Origin: Sphacelaria rigidula
Lineage: Eukaryota; Phaeophyceae; Sphacelariales
Direction: 5' to 3'
Length of the DNA stretch: 30,612 nucleotides
Assembly (NCBI GenBank): GCA_964200075.2
Contig: CAXNAA020000059.1
Location: 1-30,612, forward strand
Each line of letters starts with the position of its first letter. The first letter of the stretch is position 1. The position numbers and the translations under genes are program-made. The notes under the pieces are model-generated. The model did not search any database. It worked only from the letters and a program-made list of their open reading frames with translations, and had not been told where the DNA came from. Shown piece by piece: positions 1-10,067 of the stretch.

Positions 1-61
1 TTACTTGTGATTCCATTCCTAGCCACGGTCGCGAGGAATGGAATCACAAGTAACCGTGGCT
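1..61. repeat. perfect 20-bp inverted repeat with a competing hairpin
   Basis: Bases 1-20 (ttacttgtgattccattcct) are the exact reverse complement of 34-53, around a 13-nt spacer. A second inverted repeat uses 21-29 (agccacggt) and 53-61 (accgtggct), so the same stretch can fold into two mutually exclusive hairpins. The copy starts at the window edge, so it may extend further left. It lies inside the minus-strand open frame described at 1-569, which argues either that the frame has ended or entered an intron by here, or that a small element inserted in frame. Confidence 0.85.
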
Positions 62-569
62 CTCCGCACTTGGGCCGTGAAACCGGGATGGGTGACAACT
101 TCGACGACGTTACCGCTACTGACAGTGATAAGTCGAACAACCGTGGCAGAAGTCCTGTAGCGGCCGCGAGTGGTGCAGCAGTAGCGAGTGGTGCAGCAGT
201 AGCGAGTGGTGCAGCAGTAGCGAGTGGGGCTGTCAGTATGGGCAGCACCCGTTCGTCATCAACGAGCTTCTGAGGCACCGCACCGGGCAAGATTGGGCGT
301 GTGAGGTCCGCTCCCTGGTCGGCAGACGAAGAAACTTTGAAATCGGGTGCTCCGGCGGCATCATCGCCGATACCGGGAAGGGTGGGTGACCCGCGCAGGC
401 AGGAAATGTGTGCCGGGGGCACGTCCGTGAGAGCGACCAGGGCGGCGAGCATCAGGAGCATGAAGCCTCGCCAGCCGCGGTCGGGATGGAGAGAGCTGAC
501 AGCGTCATTGACACGAGGGAGCCGGTTCAGGACGATGTTGATGTAATGCATCGGATGCCTTCGCAACAT
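1..569 (-). CDS. left-truncated hypothetical protein with hydrophobic segment and hexapeptide repeats
   Basis: Reading the minus strand, a frame stays open from a TAA near 627 down to base 1, over 200 codons, and leaves the window. The first usable Met is complementary to 567-569; a second is at 549-551. The start was chosen as the first Met after the upstream stop. About 35 residues in there is a hydrophobic run, GFMLLMLAALVALTDV, preceded by Arg-rich sequence, which resembles a signal-anchor or signal peptide. It is followed by a low-complexity Pro/Ala/Asp region and then by APLATA hexapeptide repeats encoded by the 18-bp VNTR at 166-227. Codons in the hydrophobic part are mostly G/C-ending. 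I recognise no family. The plus strand also has two shorter open frames here (7-273 and 301-546), so strand choice is an inference. The hairpin at 1-61 suggests the real exon may end before it. Confidence 0.35.
   Translation of the reverse strand, partial: MLRRHPMHYINIVLNRLPRVNDAVSSLHPDRGWRGFMLLMLAALVALTDVPPAHISCLRGSPTLPGIGDDAAGAPDFKVSSSADQGADLTRPILPGAVPQKLVDDERVLPILTAPLATAAPLATAAPLATAAPLAAATGLLPRLFDLSLSVAVTSSKLSPIPVSRPKCGEPRLLVIPFLATVARNGITS
166..227. repeat. 18-bp tandem repeat (VNTR), ~3.4 copies
   Basis: The unit gcgagtggtgcagcagta repeats at 166-183, 184-201 and 202-219 without change, followed by a partial copy gcgagtgg. Because 18 is a multiple of 3, copy-number change would not shift any frame. 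Minus-strand reading gives APLATA hexapeptides; plus-strand reading gives ASGAAV. Confidence 0.95.
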
Positions 570-639
570 ACACCGCGATCTTGGAGGACGAAGAGTTGAG
601 CGATCCTTCGTCCTCCAGCATCGCGCTTACTGCCCAGGT

Positions 640-1060
640 CCGTCACTCCTTCGTCGGGATGGCCTTCGCCGCCTCGATTCCCGGCTCGCTACCGCTGCGC
701 CAGCACCATTACATCGGGACGGCCTGCACCGTTCCCACGACCTCCTCCGCATCGGTTCCCACACAAAGTGGCCTGTACTCCAACACCGCTGTAGGTTCCG
801 TTGTCCTGTGAACGAACGACCCGTTTCGTCAACAAATATCCACCGGCTCTAGAGCCTTTGCATGAAAACGGAGAACAATCTGGAAATTATCGGGATACCG
901 CCGCCGCGCCGGCGCTCCTACGCCGACACGGTCTGCACCTTCCCGATCCCAGGCACGCTGCCGCTGTGTCGCCACTCTTGCACCAGGACGACCTTCGCCG
1001 CCTGAATCCCCGGTATGCTGCTCCTTATCTTGATTCCGTCCTTACCCCCTAGAGTGGGTT
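640..1060 (+). repeat. ~60-bp minisatellite array, direct orientation
   Basis: GC-rich units of about 60-63 bp recur around the core 'ctgccgctgygcc..ctcctac....acggcctgcacc'. Translated in any copy they read like (I)PG.LPLRRHSYAGTACTF, but frames are broken by stops, so this is treated as a DNA repeat and not a gene. Two short runs (about 640-780 and 897-1040) are separated by a non-repetitive tail (780-895). Confidence 0.75.
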
Positions 1061-1440
1061 ATCCTCCATAGACAGTTTTTCAACATGAACGTCGCTCAAA
1101 TCAGGATTTTTTTGCGTGTTCTTCTCTATTTTCATTCGACTTCTACAGAATCGGTGAATAGTATTTCACGAAACGTGTCGTTCGTTCACAGGACAGTGGC
1201 ACCTACAGCGGTGTTGTGTGTACTCCACTTAGTGTGAGAATCGGGGCGGAGGCAATCGTGGGAGCGGTGGAGGCCGTCCTGGTGTAGGAGTGCCGGCGCG
1301 GCGATAGCGTGCCGGGAATCGAAGCGGCGAAGGCCATCCCGGCGAAGGAGTGGCGGCGCAGTGGCGGTATCCGAGTATCGGGGAATATGCAGGCCGTCCC
1401 GGCGTAGGAGCGCCGGCGCGTCGGCAGCGTGGAGGGGACC
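640..1440. repeat. inverted repeat containing minisatellite arrays
   Basis: The stretch at about 733-895 (with 'caacaccgctgtaggt', 'gtcctgtgaacgaacgac') recurs in reverse complement at about 1075-1310, where 'gtcgttcgttcacaggac' and 'acctacagcggtgttg' are visible. Beyond it, the minisatellite at 640-740 is matched by an inverted, longer array at about 1250-1430. The arms differ in length because the number of ~60-bp units differs. The exact 18-bp match gtcctgtgaacgaacgac / its complement anchors the pairing. Confidence 0.8.
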
Positions 1441-1680
1441 ACCGCCTCGATTCCCGGCAAGCTGCCGCTGCGCCAGCGCTCCTACTCCAAGACGGCCTGC
1501 ACCTTCCCGGTCCTCGGCACGCCGCTACTATGCAGGCCCTCCTACACCGGCGCGGGCCGCACCTCCCCGATCCCTGGCAAGCTGCCGCTGTGTTGCCACT
1601 CCGGGGCCGGAACCACCTTCGCCACCTCGATACCCGGTATGCTGCTGCTCATCGTGATTCCGTCCTTCCCTCCTAAAGTG
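1203..1680. repeat. head-to-head minisatellite arrays with orientation switch near 1440
   Basis: From 1203 to about 1430 the ~60-bp units read on the minus strand; from about 1440 to 1660 they read on the plus strand. At the junction 'ggcgcgtcggcagcgt' faces 'aagctgccgctgcgcc', which are near reverse complements. The plus-strand half and the tail that follows (to about 1800) repeat 897-1185 in direct orientation, including 'atgctgct', 'ttccgtcctt' and 'caacatg.acatcgctcaaat'. Confidence 0.75.
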
Positions 1681-1689
1681 GGCTGTCCT

Positions 1690-3160
1690 CTGTAGTCCGT
1701 TTTCCAACATGTACATCGCTCAAATTAGGATTTACTCACAGATTGTTCTTCATTTTCAATCGAAGATCCCAGAATCGGCGGATATTAGTTGAAACGTGCC
1801 ATTCATTGGCAGAAGCTATTTCTCAATTTGTGTGCTGTCCGGCCGACATGGGTTGATACCCGCTTTGTCGGTAGAGGGTTATTGCCGACCGTAGTTTGGT
1901 TCAAAAGCACGGCATTTCGGCTACAGCGTATCGAGCAGGTGGGAATTTCGTTTTTTACAACTGAGCCGTGCGATTGTTCACCACAACAAAAGGAATTGAG
2001 TACCGTACATCGAGGAAGTGTCGGAGAGCCAGGAGCTTGGGCTGTGAACTTGTAGGACCCCCAACGATCCGTTAGCCCGCAGGTCGTCCGAAATTGCCAT
2101 TACAAAGAGGTTCCTCGTTTCGACCTTCGTGTCAGATACTAGTACCTCTGACCCATATTTTCTGCAATCAACCGTTTAACGTGGTGACTGTTGGCAATGG
2201 ACAAAGCCTGAGCGGTACACGCTCCGAGGATCCGACACACTTATACCCTGCACTTTTCTTCTGCAGTGATACACATCCCTCCTATGGAGGTGTGGAGTAG
2301 GTATGATAATCAGGTTGGGGACGAAAGGGTACAGAAAATGGACACGAGGACGGGGGAGAATGAAGAGGGGGGGGAGCGATGCTGGTGGTACGATATCGTT
2401 TCCATAGAACAATGATGCATGCGTTGAAAACAACACGCAAGCAACATAGTTTTACGGGAAGGATGCCATAACCCCAAGACTTCTCCTCCCTATTTTCGCC
2501 CCCACCTGTCGCCGTGTCCACTACCTGTAGGATTTCCCCCCCGATCTGTTGATCATGCCTGCAGCACACCTCACTAGGAGGGATGTGCAGCAGCGCATTA
2601 TAAAAACACAGGGCACAAGTGAATCGAGATCATGGAGCATGTACAGTCCAAGCTCGTCTGTTCACAAGAGTCATGACCGTACATGTTCGTCCCTGAAGAT
2701 AAGGATCGAGGGGTATGAGTACCTGAAGCGATTTCCAAAGCAGAAACCGTATATGTGATTATTTTTCAACAGCTTACGGGCTAAGCGGTCGTCGGGAGTG
2801 TTACGAGTGCACAGCCTCGGGCTCTGGCTCTTGGACACCCCCGTTCGACCCATCTAATCCCTATATTTATGGTAAGCAATCGTGGGGGTCGATTTTTTTT
2901 GTTTTTTTCCGGTCCACGTTGAGCAACAGCGAGCATACAGTGTTTTTTTAGCATGGTACGGGAAAGAACACCCCCGACGGAACGTTTTTTTTGCCCCGTT
3001 TTGGTCCGACAACACAAAAATGGAGATGTATTTCCCTGTGAATTCGCGAGCCCCTTTTTTCTACCAATATCTACTTCTGGAGCTTTGGGAGAACGCCATA
3101 CTGAAACGAGGGTAACGCGCAAGGCGATCGTCGGCGCACTATGATAGCATGTCGAAGGAA
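1690..3160. mobile_element. long diverged fold-back (palindrome-like) element
   Basis: The segment about 1690-2297 aligns with the reverse complement of about 2563-3160 along nearly its whole length. Anchor matches include 'cacatccctcctatggaggtg' type sequence at 2272-2293 against 2565-2590, 'gtagcccgc/ttagcccgt' near 2070 and 2780, 'gagccaggagcttgggctgtg' near 2024 against 2817-2838, and 'atttgtgtgctgtccgg' near 1818 against 3003-3022. Identity is patchy, roughly 60-70 percent by eye, with small indels. A ~265-bp non-palindromic centre (2298-2562) separates the arms. No transposase-like frame was seen; a non-autonomous foldback element or an old inverted duplication both fit. Confidence 0.65.
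2170..2300 (+). repeat. dispersed repeat family 1, copy a
   Basis: The inner part of the left palindrome arm (ctccgaggatccgacacac..ataccctgc) resembles 5920-5985 and 28120-28205, and is present inverted at 2563-2690. The similarity is modest and was recognised by eye from 'ggatc.ac.ca' followed by 'tctcccc.gcac'-like sequence. Confidence 0.4.
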
Positions 3161-3170
3161 AATATATTAT

Positions 3171-4794
3171 TCAGATCAGATACCGTCACGTCGATTCTGA
3201 ACAAGAACCGAGAGTCGTTCTTCTCAAACATCCGATAGGGAAAAAGGTAAAAAAATCTTATCCGCAGGCAAGTACGACAAAGATCAGCACGTGATGAATC
3301 AAACGATATCACGAAATACAATATAGTTCCCTCGATGATCAAGAGGGATCGTTTGAAAAATGATCATCTCCACTTGATTTTATCTGATAATGGCGAGCGC
3401 AAAAGAGCAGACAGAACTGAATCACGAATGGAGAACAATTAATTGGGGTTTCTATTTGATGAGCGGCAGAAACGGTATGCAGCGCATCGTAGACTGTTCA
3501 GTCTCTTCTTTCTGGTTCGAAAATGGCATAAGACTAGGCAGGAAGCAATCTCGATTCACCGAATGGACCACAATCCGGTTACTTCGCCTGGCGGTCAAGA
3601 GATGCACCATAACAAGCAATCATGATGCTTGGGGTAAATCGTTACACAGGGTGAGAATCGCGAAAAACGTCGCACACCATCACAGCCCGCGCCGCGAGAC
3701 GAACCCCAACCACGACTAGAAACTACGGCGGTGTACATGGGCCGTCACCACTTCAAAGCTGTGCACGGTGGTGGTGTGGACGTGCGCCACAATAACGGTG
3801 TGGTGATGTTCATGCGTGAAGCAGGGATTTATGCTTCCCGCACCAAGTACATGGCAGAATATACCTGACTAACATTGCATCTTGACCGCCTGCCGTTACG
3901 CATACTGGGAGTCGCAGAGGTGCCTTCATGGCGATTAGCCAACACCTCATCAGCTAGCCGAGAGGCAGAAAGCGTAGGAGTACCTAGAAAGCAACAAGAT
4001 ATGGGGCAGACGAGAGAATGTTCGCGTGAACCAGCCATGCGACGGTGTACCAGAAAGACATCGTATTTCGACCAAACCAGCTACTATGTTGTTTTCGTAC
4101 AAGGAACATGGAATGTCGTTCCAAGCATGGTCCTTCGTTTGGTTACTTTTTTGTGCCAAGTTCCTCTCGCCTGTGCGGTTATTTTTAGCTACTACGTGTC
4201 ATATGGGTCTCAATATTTGTTGGTATGTCGGCAGAGTTCGTGCTTTTCCTTAGAATGCCCGACGCTGTCATGACAGTCTCGATCCTTGCGTTTTCTTCGT
4301 CATTCCTTACTTACAGTAGCCTGTGCACTCCATTTTCGGTATATGAATTCCTCCGTGGGCCTCACTGATCAGAAAACGGGTACTTTTTACTCCTTGGCGG
4401 TCAAAATAATCCACTCTTGAACGGGAACAACTTTTTCCAACTTTTTCGTGGCCATTCGGTGCCGACTTTATCCTCGGTCATTGTGCACCCACGTTCGTTG
4501 AAAGACTCTTCATATCGGGCGAGATACCGACAGGTGTTGCCACTGTAGCACTCGTGCATATTTGGGGCTCTAGGAGAGGTGACACAGATGGTAGTTTTTG
4601 TATCGACGAACGCTTTGATAGACAACCTCTCAAAATAAACACACGTGAACCCTGGGCAGAATCTTAGCACGGCGACCTTCAAGAAAGTGAAGCGGCTAGC
4701 CACAAAGAGGTCCAGAGCAGACAAAACCCTTGACTCAAACTGCTGATAACACTATCTTTTCCCACGTCTTCGGCCACAACATGTGTACGCTACG
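3171..4794. other. intergenic; no supported gene
   Basis: Several short open frames occur (for example 3390-3719 and 3875-4273 on plus, 4401-4724 on minus), none with recognisable domains, compositional bias or splice context. No repeat was recognised here. The 107-residue minus frame at 4401-4724 is the least unlikely but I would not call it. Confidence 0.5.
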
Positions 4795-5765
4795 TTGTAG
4801 ATCGAACCGATACTTCGACAGTATGAAGAATGCACACTCCACACAAAACGGTAACTTTGTGAGGCATGTAAACTTTACCCATGAGGATAATGGTGACCGT
4901 TGCTGCACGCATCAGAGAGTACGATAAGGTTTGTTTTGAGTACAACACATCATCGTCATACCCGCTTCGGCCAGTTTGTCAACCTCGGAACAAATTCTCG
5001 ACAAAGTTTCTCACCTCCATTTCGACGTATGGGATCAACACCGGGGATGCACAAAACTGCGATTACCGCCCTGCAGTAGCCGCCGGTAATGGTAGGGTTA
5101 CCAAACGTCCCGAAAGTGATAGCTGCCAGTCGTCGGTCTCTTGCGTTGCCGAAAGCCAGAGACTTACGTGCATAATGATCGTACGCGATCAAAGTCGAAG
5201 AGGTTACGAGAGTGGTGATCCGGCGTCAAGACACCAAAGTGCAAGGTAAATACCTGGAGAGAATGGGCTGAGTCCGCAGCCTTTCCGACTCAGCCCATTC
5301 TCCCCAGGTATTTAACTTGCACTTTGGTGTCTTAACGCCGGATCACCACTCTCGTACCCTCTTCGACTTTGATCGTGTTCAATCGTTTTGCACGTAAATC
5401 TCAGGCTCTCGTCAGCGCTCGAGACCATGGACTGGCTGCTGCCACTTTCGGGACGTTCGGTCACCCGACCATTGCCGGCGGCTGCTGCAGGGCGGTAATC
5501 CTTGTTGGTTGCATCTCCGGTGTTTACCTGGTGCGTCGAAATCGAGGTGAGAGGCTGTGCCGAGAATTTTGTCGGGGTTGACAAACTGACCGAAGCGGGT
5601 ATGACGATGATGTGTTGTACTCAAAACAAACCTTATCGTACTCTCCGATGCGTGCAGCAACGGTCACCAATATCCTCATGGGTGCAGTTTACATGCCTCA
5701 CAAGGTTACCGTTTTGTGTGGAGTGTGCATTCTTTATACTGTCGAAGTATCGGTTCGATCTACAA
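4795..5765. mobile_element. ~970-bp fold-back: 480-bp arms, 12-nt loop
   Basis: Left arm 4795-5274 and right arm 5287-5765 are reverse complements over their whole length, with a 12-nt loop (cgcagcctttcc). The outer end ttgtagatcgaaccgatact pairs exactly, and the inner stem near the loop is also almost perfect. In a 60-base sample near 5041-5100 I counted about 11-12 differences, so arms are around 80 percent identical, without indels in that part. Similarity stops abruptly at both outer ends. I see no clear target-site duplication in the flanks. Both arms carry matching open frames on each strand (4881-5249 plus with 5312-5584 minus; 4956-5192 minus with 5369-5581 plus). A transcript through it would form a very long hairpin. 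No known transposase is encoded. Confidence 0.9.
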
Positions 5766-5871
5766 GGTGGGGGGGGCGCATGGCAAAATAAGTATGACAA
5801 GAGGTATGCCGGTGAAGAGACACGGGCGGAGGGCAGGAGTGTTGGGGCAACTGATAAAACTGAGGTACTCG

Positions 5872-5890
5872 ATATATATATATATATATA
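5872..5890. repeat. (AT)n microsatellite
   Basis: An uninterrupted alternation of A and T of about 19 nt. Confidence 0.95.
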
Positions 5891-5895
5891 CATTT

Positions 5896-5990
5896 TTTCG
5901 CACTTTGAACCCCGTCCCTTCCTCGGGACGAGTCCGTGGTCTTAAAGGATCAACCCATCTCTCCCCGGCACTGATATTCACATGACAGTA
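5896..5990 (+). repeat. dispersed repeat family 1, copy b
   Basis: The block 'cgggacgagtccgtg.tct.aaa.ggatcaacc' followed by 'tctccc' is shared with 28118-28170 in the same orientation. The best-conserved core is gggacgagtccgtg. A weaker version lies in the arms of the palindrome at 2170-2300. Confidence 0.65.
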
Positions 5991-6410
5991 GCTTGGACGA
6001 TGCCCCCTTGATGAACAGTGTGTGGGTCCGGCAGTAGGCAAGCAATACGTTGTGGAAAAGGAAGTGAGGAAGTCGCCTATAATGTGAGTAGCATATGATC
6101 TTATATCGCAGTGTGCTCGTTCTATTGTCCCCGCTTTGTATCTCTCCGATCTGCCATAGCCGGACTGCATCGCAATATCGATTTCTCCCCCACGGACGGT
6201 TGTTCTATCGCCGCTATACTCTCTCCCAAATAGTAACCTCGTGGCGTGTTCGGTGGTGCTTCGGTTTCAGGATAAAACAATAGTACTGCAAAGCCATAAC
6301 TCTGCAACCTACAGCTTCACATTCTGGTGGAGATCACCAGTGAAATTGCAATGCCTCTAACTGTACAAGCGGGAGAGCTGGCACGTTCTCCTTCCTCCCG
6401 ACTTTGCACT

Positions 6411-6453
6411 CTGGTCTTGATCAACATTGATGAGGGACATTGATCAAGACCAG
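6411..6453. repeat. 14-bp perfect hairpin
   Basis: ctggtcttgatcaa at 6411-6424 is the reverse complement of 6440-6453, with a 15-nt loop. No T-run or gene end is adjacent, so a terminator role is unsupported. Confidence 0.85.
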
Positions 6454-6522
6454 CTTCCCATACTGCACACATGAAAATCTTGCGCTCTCCCCTTTCCGGC
6501 GGTGTGCGGGGGGGGGGCTGTC

Positions 6523-6550
6523 GATGATCGTTGGCGTCCCGACGATCATC
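6523..6550. repeat. 9-bp hairpin
   Basis: gatgatcgt (6523-6531) pairs with acgatcatc (6542-6550) around a 10-nt loop, just after a G-run. Confidence 0.7.
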
Positions 6551-7084
6551 AACAAGCGCACCCAAATAGTCCCGCCAACCAATGGAGGCGCCATGATGGT
6601 GCTGTTGAACAGACGGTAGCACATGGGCCAGGAGACAAGGGCACGGGCACATGTAGGCATCAATTTTCAGTAAGGGAAACTGCTCTTGCTTGAGCCTCAC
6701 TCCGTGTCTGCCGCAACCGTACGTACTCTGCTGAGGGTCATCTACTCACAACACGTTCAGTCGTGCTACACTCTATCTCCGATCTTAATCGTGTGTTTTC
6801 ACGCCTCTTCACGTCTTGAAAATATAACTGCCCCGCGTGGTGCCCCCCCCTTCCCCCCCCCCAAGGGTTGGCTTCGGTTTGCAACGACAGCCTCAAACAC
6901 ACACCACTGACTATGTAGGCTAGGTAACCAGATTACCGTTTTATGTTTCGCACGCACTTTTTTCGCGGTAACCATGTGGTGGTGGAGCCAGAACCTATGG
7001 TACGGGGTGAGAGAGCCTCGACTCCGCGCAAAGGAGATGATCGCACCGCCTAGTGTTGATATGGTGAGACACCCACAAGGCAGT

Positions 7085-7560
7085 GTATAACCCGTGGCTG
7101 TCTCTGAAAGTGGCGATACCAGAAAATGAAGCAACTCATTGAAGACCGTCATCCATACGCAAGATAACTAGTGCCCTCTGGGCCGAAGAATCTAAACAGG
7201 ATGCAGGTCACTCCTCCTGCCACTCGCTAAACACATCATGGCGCTTGGTGATTGCTTGCAAGCCTGGTCCGGCGAAAACCCGGTGTGCTCCGTCCCGGTC
7301 TTGTAGGGATGCGAGGCCAGTGGTCTCATGATAACATCATACAAGATCATGAGCACACCTCCACACCATCGCCCCCCTCCAGTATTTGCAGGTATGCGAG
7401 GTCGATGGTCATTGTGACGACGGTACGCAAGATCATGAGTACACCCCCAGTACTTTTTGAGGTGTCTATAAGAGGTAGGAACGGTGCTCCGTCTCAAAAG
7501 GGATGCGTTGTCAATGGTTGAATGACTAAGGCAAGCAACAAAATGAGTACGCCCTCCCCC
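7085..7560 (+). repeat. dispersed repeat family 2, copy a, with internal tandem units
   Basis: About 7092-7340 matches the reverse complement of 30195-30425: 'atggctgtctctg.aagtggcgatacc', 'aaatgaagcaactc', 'cgggccgaa.aatct' and 'gcctggtccggcgaaaaccc' are shared. After 7300 the block 'gggatgcgaggtc..tggtc......caagatcatgagtacacc' recurs two more times in degenerate form (about 7393-7455 and 7499-7555), giving an irregular tandem of roughly 90-105 bp. Open frames across the copies are shifted by indels relative to each other, so this is treated as a mobile or repetitive element and not a gene. Confidence 0.7.
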
Positions 7561-7569
7561 AGTATTCAT

Positions 7570-10060
7570 GTGTTTCGGACTTTTACCAGGCCATACTGTA
7601 CTAGTGTGGTTCGCCTACATACCTCGATCAGGACCAGCCGTTGCAAGTGCACCAGTCATATATTTGTAGTGGGCAATATTTCGGGAGAACATTGTTCTTA
7701 GTAGTAGGAGTATTACAAAAGTAGTGGACAGGATTGGAGGGACGCCAACAGAAAAAATCACAAATGGGCCTTAACTTTTTGTGTGCATCATTTTTCTATT
7801 TTTTGTCGCTGGTCACCGACCGCGGGGACCTTTGGGTTCGTCCGAGCTACCTATCGTTGTTTGAAGTCGACCCATGAACGCTCGAGTTACGCCCGTTCAT
7901 GTATCCACTCGCACTAACAATGTTTGCCCGTGTTAGAGTGTCTTACAACATTCATGCTTCAGAGCGATACCTTTCAACTCGAATGCGAGGAAAGGTTCAA
8001 GCTTCGGAGCAACTCATACCGCCAGTCTTCCTCCACGCACGAAACGTTCACGCCTATGGTAGGCATTCTCCGGCATTATAATAGTCTCATCACACAATAT
8101 ATGATTAACGGGAGGGTTGAGGGTGAGAGGAAACAGCCTCATCCGGCTGCAGGCAGGAGGACAAGAACAGTACACTTTTGGGGCACAACGATATGACCTG
8201 GAATCAGTTTCAAGGGTAAAATCCCGGCCAATACCACACCTTTTCAACTCATGATGTTTAGAATCTTGAAACACCTAAATTCGACAGCGTGGGAAGCCGA
8301 AGCGTGTTGGGTACAACCGACCGCGGATACAATGGTTCCAGGATTGGAGCCTCATGTTTTTCTGTCATCAACTGAAGTGATGAAGACAGGCGTACTATGG
8401 ACCCAACGTCAGCTAGGGACAAAACACCAACACGTTTCAACGGAGTATCCATGGAGGACAGATTGCCGTTTTAGTTGCATCTCGGGGGTCACTTCCTACT
8501 GTTCTACCGTCCAGACCTGGACGATACTCGCTTTAGTCAACGCACCCCGAACCCGTACCACGACCCTTCCTCGTGGGAACGATGTGTCGGGTTCAATTCG
8601 TCAATACCAGGTTACTACTTGGGTCCTGGAGGATGACGCTCCCTTCTACGTGCTCGGGTAAGTCGAGGTAGATGAGAAGTAAGGGTGACCGAGGGTAGGA
8701 TATGTGGTTCGCATCCAAGGCTTTGAAGGGGAAGCGGGAATAGAGGGATGGGGAGAAATATTTGCGGAAGCAAACCGTGGAGGGCAAAGGGGGTGTCATG
8801 TGTACGAAATGAAGGGTATCATTTTGGTTCAACAGCACAGAGAGTAGGTAGTACTAAGAGTAAAATAGAATATTCAAAGCAAACGTAGAAAAAGCCATCT
8901 ATAGGGACCCGAGAGCGGTGGAGGGACTCAGGAGCTCACGTTTGAAGACGAAGAAACGCCTAAACTCGCTGCATTTGGAACGTGAAAAAAAAGTGGACCA
9001 TAGAGAAGTTGAGAAAAAATCTCAAGCAAGGATTTGACAAAAAAAAAGTCGGAAGAAAAGACAGACGGAAAGCGCAGAACAGACCGGAAATCCGTCACGA
9101 AAAAGTGTCACTTTAGCTGAAGGCGAGGAAAAACATCGTTCGGGAGGCATAACAACAGTAGCTTAGGGCAAGTCGCCGTTCTCCGTGACGATAGTATTAA
9201 TACTGAAGTTGTCGTGCCCTGTCTGAAAAGGCTGACTCCCACCTGTGCTCTGTTACACTACCTTCAAACGACTGCTTTCAAGAGAGTGTGAGGGCATTGT
9301 CGGTGTTCTGACCTCCGTTTAAAAGATTCTTGTCGGTGATCATGCGATCCGGTGAGGTAAATACCGCCTATTCTTGAGATTCAGCATATGTCCATGTTTT
9401 TGTTGTATTTCATTTTTTTGCACTCGGTTCTACACACACGACAATTTTTTACAGCATTGCATTCTTCGACACTTGGTTCTGTACGCATGCCCACGAATTC
9501 CTTTCGGTACTTGTGTGGATTCTGAAAGATAGGAGGGGAAGCGCGCCCACACGTGCACGTCGAGGACTCATCATATTTTCGCATTGGCGATACCATAGCG
9601 TGCCTCTGTGTGCTGCATGAGCGGGAGGCCCCGGGTTTAAATCATGGTCCCCACCAACGCGACGAAGTGAGAGATACATCAAAGTTCAGCGGGCGGCAAA
9701 TAGTCATGAAATTGCTGAGGGAAAATAAAGACTGGCAGATGAATAGCAAGCACAGTTCACACAACCACGGACGAGTCTTCTCCGGAGGTTGTTGGCTTGG
9801 CTACCGAACACACGTAAGATATACGAATAAAACGTGCACAAATATTTTTACCGATAGCCTGCGGGAAGAAAACCTCGTCAACGCTTTACCGCCAAGTAAC
9901 GCCCGACGTTATTCATTAAGGGAGAAGGCGGTGTGGATACTACCATGTAGAGGGGACATATTTACAGAGGCAAGCGTCCGTCGAGGCCTCGTTACCCTTT
10001 CACACATACGAAGTGTGCCTCTTCACATGTCGATGGATGATTATTGAACCTCTCTACACC
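7570..10060. other. intergenic; no supported gene
   Basis: Contains only unrecognised short open frames (the longest, 9553-10047, encodes 164 residues of unbiased composition). A stretch near 8880-9130 is A-rich on the plus strand. At 9620-9650, 'gaggccccgggtttaaatc' resembles the T-arm/B-box of a tRNA-derived repeat, but no convincing A box precedes it. Confidence 0.5.
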
Positions 10061-10067
10061 TGACTCT

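Larger units (their letters stand above)
5991..7074. other. intergenic; no supported gene
   Basis: Apart from the two hairpins listed, only short overlapping open frames and homopolymer C tracts near 6841-6862 are seen. No recognisable protein or RNA gene. Confidence 0.5.

Noticed and set aside
166-227. CRISPR array
   Set aside because: Units are contiguous 18-mers with no spacers, in a eukaryotic context.
1203-1460. Repeat protein RRHSYAGTA...
   Set aside because: The minisatellite is open in several frames on both strands but interrupted in other copies; best explained as non-coding tandem DNA.
4881-5584. Pair of matching open frames in the two hairpin arms as a real protein gene
   Set aside because: Similarity follows from the arms being copies of each other, and both strands are equally open; no family is recognised. 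Kept only as part of the hairpin finding.
6411-6453. Rho-independent type terminator
   Set aside because: No T-run, no gene end nearby, and the genome is eukaryotic.
9553-10047. 164-codon plus-strand open frame
   Set aside because: No motif, no codon bias, unbiased composition, and a tRNA-derived-like fragment at its start.
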